Below are positions 61,514 to 64,000 of a DNA stretch of 64,000 bases, piece by piece. The stretch's first letter is position 1. Each line of letters opens with the position of its first letter. A program made the translations under genes and the position numbers. The notes beneath the pieces are model-generated. The model ran no database searches. It saw nothing but the letters and a program-made list of their open reading frames with translations, and had not been told where the DNA came from. The stretch is from a bacterium (GTDB taxonomy: Bacteria > Chloroflexota > Anaerolineae > Caldilineales > Caldilineaceae), in assembly GCA_016124945.1 (NCBI GenBank), contig WGMT01000065.1, positions 1-64,000 of the forward strand, read 5' to 3'.

Positions 61514-63262
61514 ATGGCAAATCCAAAAGAAACGACTGCGGCAGTCGCAACGGAGCGATTGCCAATCACACAATCGAATAAAGGACCACAATTGGAATCC
61601 GGCCAGTTGACGCTGAAAATTACCGACGATCTGGATCTATTGCTCGCCGTGCTGCCCGCCCGCATCCAAGACGCTCTGCGCGAGGAAGGTCGCGCCGCCC
61701 AACTTATCGAAATCGTCATGGATCTGGGCCGCCTGCCCGAAGCACGCTACACCGACAGCGAAGTCTACCTGAGCACCGATGAAATCACTGAAACCGATCT
61801 AAACAACGTCATCGAGAGTATCGGCGATTTCGGGGCCGACAACCGCGCCGGCATTGAGCGCACGTTGCACCGCATTTCGGCCATGCGCAACCGCCGCGGT
61901 GACGTCATCGGCCTCACCTGTCGCGTTGGTCGCGCCGTCTACGGCGTGATCGACATCATCGAAGATATCGTCATGAGTGGCAAGAGCATCCTGCTTCTGG
62001 GCCGCCCTGGCGTAGGCAAAACGACACTGCTGCGCGAAGCAGCACGTGTCCTCAGCGAGAAAAAGCGTGTGGTCATCGTTGACACCAGCAACGAAATCGC
62101 AGGTGACGGCGACATTCCACACCCTGCCATCGGGCGAGCGCGGCGGATGCAGGTTGCCACGCCGACGCTTCAACACGAAGTGATGATCGAAGCCGTGGAA
62201 AATCACATGCCCCAGGCCATCGTCATCGACGAGATCGGGCGCGAACTCGAAGCGATTGCCGCCCGCACCATTGCCGAACGCGGCGTCCAGTTGATCGGCA
62301 CCGCCCACGGCAACAGCCTGGAAAACCTGCTCATGAACCCGACGCTCTCCGACCTGGTCGGCGGCATCGATTCCGTCACCCTGTCCGACGAAGAAGCGCG
62401 CCGCCGCGGCACCCAGAAGACGGTGCTGGAACGCAAAGCGCCGCCCACCTTCGAGGTGTTGATCGAAATTCAGGATCGCCAACACATGACCGTCCACCAC
62501 GATGTGGCCGAAGCGGTCGATGCGCTCCTGCGCGGGTGGACGTTGACGCCCGAGGTTCGCTGGCTCGATCAAAATCAGCAAGTGCAGCGCAAACAGGTGA
62601 CAAGCACTGCCACCCGCGGCGAAGAAGGCCGTGTGGGCGGTGGTGGGCGAGGCCCACGCATCGAACGAGGACGCGAAGAGTACCGCGGCGAAAGACAGCG
62701 TAACGGGCGACGGCAGGCCGGCCCGGTTGAGTTCCAAGAACTGGTTGACGAACTGCCCGAACCCGAAGGCGTCTCCATGCCGCCGCGCAAGGGGCAACGC
62801 ACCATGGTGCGTGTCTTCCCTTACGGTATCGGCCAGAACCGGCTGCGCTCGGCAGCCAAGAATCTCAACGTCCCTGTAGACATCGTCAACGAACTGCGCG
62901 ATGCAGACATTGTGATGACGTTGAAGAACTACTTCCGGCAGAAGCCACAACCCATCATCGACGCTGAACGGCGCAATACGCCTGTCTACGTGCTGCGCAG
63001 CAACACCGTCACCCAGATGGAGCAAGCCCTGCTCGACGTCTTCCAACTCTCGTCCGACACCAGTGAAGACAGCTTCGATTCGGCCATGCGCGAAACCCAA
63101 GATGCCATCCAGCGCCTGCTGCGTGGCGAAGAATCGGTGGAGTTAAGTCCCCAGGCTGCACCGATCCGCAGCCAGCAACATCAGCTAGCCCGTGCCGCCA
63201 ATCTGATCAGCCACAGCTATGGGCGTGAGCCGTATCGACGGGTGCGCATCTTCAGCCACTAA
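61514..63262 (+). CDS. Ycf45-like AAA ATPase with R3H domain
   Basis: 582 residues. A SpoIIIAA/Ycf45-like AAA+ core: DLDLLLAVLPARIQDAL, Walker A GRPGVGKT at 163-170, VVIVDTSNEIAGDGDIPHPAIGRARRM, AIVIDEIGRELEAIAARTIAERGVQLIGTAHG. A charged Arg/Gly/Glu-rich linker follows (about 380-420), then an R3H-type single-stranded nucleic-acid-binding domain (VFPYGIGQNRLRSAAKNLNVPVDIV, residues about 435-470) and a C-terminal tail. Homologues occur in cyanobacteria, plastids and Chloroflexota. Function is unsettled; an RNA/DNA-binding ATPase is the safe description. Located just before thymidylate kinase. Confidence 0.87.
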   Translation: MANPKETTAAVATERLPITQSNKGPQLESGQLTLKITDDLDLLLAVLPARIQDALREEGRAAQLIEIVMDLGRLPEARYTDSEVYLSTDEITETDLNNVIESIGDFGADNRAGIERTLHRISAMRNRRGDVIGLTCRVGRAVYGVIDIIEDIVMSGKSILLLGRPGVGKTTLLREAARVLSEKKRVVIVDTSNEIAGDGDIPHPAIGRARRMQVATPTLQHEVMIEAVENHMPQAIVIDEIGRELEAIAARTIAERGVQLIGTAHGNSLENLLMNPTLSDLVGGIDSVTLSDEEARRRGTQKTVLERKAPPTFEVLIEIQDRQHMTVHHDVAEAVDALLRGWTLTPEVRWLDQNQQVQRKQVTSTATRGEEGRVGGGGRGPRIERGREEYRGERQRNGRRQAGPVEFQELVDELPEPEGVSMPPRKGQRTMVRVFPYGIGQNRLRSAAKNLNVPVDIVNELRDADIVMTLKNYFRQKPQPIIDAERRNTPVYVLRSNTVTQMEQALLDVFQLSSDTSEDSFDSAMRETQDAIQRLLRGEESVELSPQAAPIRSQQHQLARAANLISHSYGREPYRRVRIFSH

Positions 63263-63307
63263 GGCACAAGGTTTCTTTCAAGAGCGCAACACAGTAAGCT
63301 GTTTGTG

Positions 63308-63341
63308 AAAAGAGCCATCCCTGTAACGGGATGGCTCTTTT
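63308..63341. terminator. terminator after the Ycf45-like gene
   Basis: A perfect 14-bp stem (63308-63321 with 63328-63341), loop TGTAAC, A4 foot and T4 run. Same stem sequence family as the mscL terminator at 49433. Confidence 0.88.
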
Positions 63342-63387
63342 GATCAGGTGTGGTTCATGTGGATGGTTGATAGTGGGGGGCTGGTGC

Positions 63388-63393
63388 TATAAT
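63388..63393 (+). promoter_or_regulatory. tmk promoter, extended -10
   Basis: TGCTATAAT (63385-63393) has a consensus -10 with the TG extension, 43 bases before the tmk GTG. The -35 is weak (TTGATA at 63367-63372 is only 15 bases away). Confidence 0.65.
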
Positions 63394-63436
63394 GACAGCC
63401 ATTGTTTATCCACTTTAGCAGATTTGAGTAGACGCC

Positions 63437-64000
63437 GTGTCTTTGTTTATTACTTTTGAAGGCCCTGAAGGCAGTGGAAAGACAACCCAGATCCGGCTAC
63501 TGACCGAAGCACTGCATGCTACCGGTCACAGTGTATTGGCGACACGAGAACCGGGCGGCACCCGCATTGGCAACGCCGTTCGCAGCGTCCTCCTTGATCC
63601 CGAGCACGTGGAAATGTCGCCGAGGGCCGAGACGCTGCTCTTTAACGCCGCCCGCGCCCAGATCGTCGACCAGGTGATCCGCCCAGCGTTGGCCGAAGGC
63701 CACATTGTCCTGTGTGACCGTTACGCCGACAGTACACTGGCCTACCAGGGCTACGGCCACGGCCAGGAATTGGATGAACTGCGGGCGCTGATCGAATATG
63801 CCACAGGGGGACTAAAGCCTGATCTCACCCTCTATCTCGATATCCCCGTTGAGGACGGGCTACGCCGCAAACTCGGCGCCGGCGCCGAGGAATGGAATCG
63901 CCTCGACGCCAAGCAAGTGAGCTTCCACGAAACGGTACGCGACGGCTACATGCAGTTAATCGCCGCAGAGCCTGCTCGCTGGCATCGCATCGACTGCCGT
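63437..64000 (+). CDS. tmk: thymidylate kinase (3' end outside the window)
   Basis: 188 codons from a GTG at 63437 to the window edge, frame still open. It reads SLFITFEGPEGSGKTTQIRL (P-loop GPEGSGKTT), TREPGGTRIGNAVR (the dTMP-binding DR/EPGGT motif), DRYADSTLAYQGYG and TLYLDIPVEDGLRRK (lid region). It phosphorylates dTMP to dTDP. About 20-25 residues at the C-terminus are missing, judged from the usual 205-215 length. No strong Shine-Dalgarno; the start follows the usual N-terminal family pattern. It has its own promoter. Confidence 0.95.
   Translation, partial: MSLFITFEGPEGSGKTTQIRLLTEALHATGHSVLATREPGGTRIGNAVRSVLLDPEHVEMSPRAETLLFNAARAQIVDQVIRPALAEGHIVLCDRYADSTLAYQGYGHGQELDELRALIEYATGGLKPDLTLYLDIPVEDGLRRKLGAGAEEWNRLDAKQVSFHETVRDGYMQLIAAEPARWHRIDCR

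Overview
The window looks like chromosomal DNA of a free-living Chloroflexota bacterium, most likely a filamentous Caldilineales/Anaerolineae-type organism. This rests on four things: GC-rich coding sequence, huge secreted proteins with Thr/Pro/Ala linkers and a C-terminal 'LPLIRK' tail, a LacI/ABC-sugar/DUF1680 catabolic cluster, and a Ycf45-like R3H ATPase. The taxonomic call is inference from gene content. No rRNA, tRNA, CRISPR array, insertion sequence or prophage was recognised.

Layout. 2-5680: 3' part of a giant secreted beta-helix/CARDB protein whose metalloprotease-like domain has lost every zinc ligand. 5797-6186: a short, probably truncated secreted ORF. 6212-17009: a plus-strand catabolic operon of LacI regulator (with two perfect operators), lipoprotein sugar-binding protein, two permeases and three different DUF1680 (GH127/GH146) beta-L-arabinofuranosidase-like enzymes. 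It has no ATPase of its own; a stand-alone MsmK/UgpC-type ATPase at 58.7 kb could energise it. 17174-20071: membrane-anchored EEP hydrolase, DUF1206 protein and, further on, an SDR. 20136-25053: the mreB-mreC-mreD-mrdA cell-shape operon on the minus strand. 25607-38692: one 4361-residue giant surface-type protein (signal sequence, Ca-binding TSP3 repeats, a mid-protein hydrophobic cluster, LamG-like domains, ricin-type lectin, and a complete seven-blade WD40 propeller at the C-terminus). 38744-42709: tilS, an 87-residue unknown, rlmI-type methyltransferase and scpB, closely packed. 42856-48492 (minus): GT39-like membrane glycosyltransferase, Uma2 nuclease, HicB-like protein, leuS. 48913-53161: mscL, F420-dependent oxidoreductase, ICMT-like methyltransferase, RNase J. 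53319-58107 (minus): lactonase, then a heterodimeric ABC exporter pair with one degenerate ATP site and an attenuator-like leader. 58669-64000: msmK/ugpC ATPase, a tandem-GNAT-like protein, the Ycf45-like ATPase and the start of thymidylate kinase.

The most unusual signal is not a gene. Many spacers carry short arrays of 7-bp words (GTGATTG, GTAGTGC, GATTGCG, GTAATGC, GTCGTCC, GAGTAAT-like, GTGTTAC). Each spacer uses its own word. Arrays usually begin at, or overlap, the stop codon of the upstream gene, and several are answered by an inverted array just before the next Shine-Dalgarno, so the intercistronic RNA should fold into long hairpins. One array lies in frame inside a glycosyltransferase gene. 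They resemble the short tandemly repeated repetitive (STRR) heptamers of heterocystous cyanobacteria, but here they punctuate an operon.

Starts were chosen by Shine-Dalgarno position and family length. Domain limits and residue numbers are by eye, and all functional calls are from sequence reading only.
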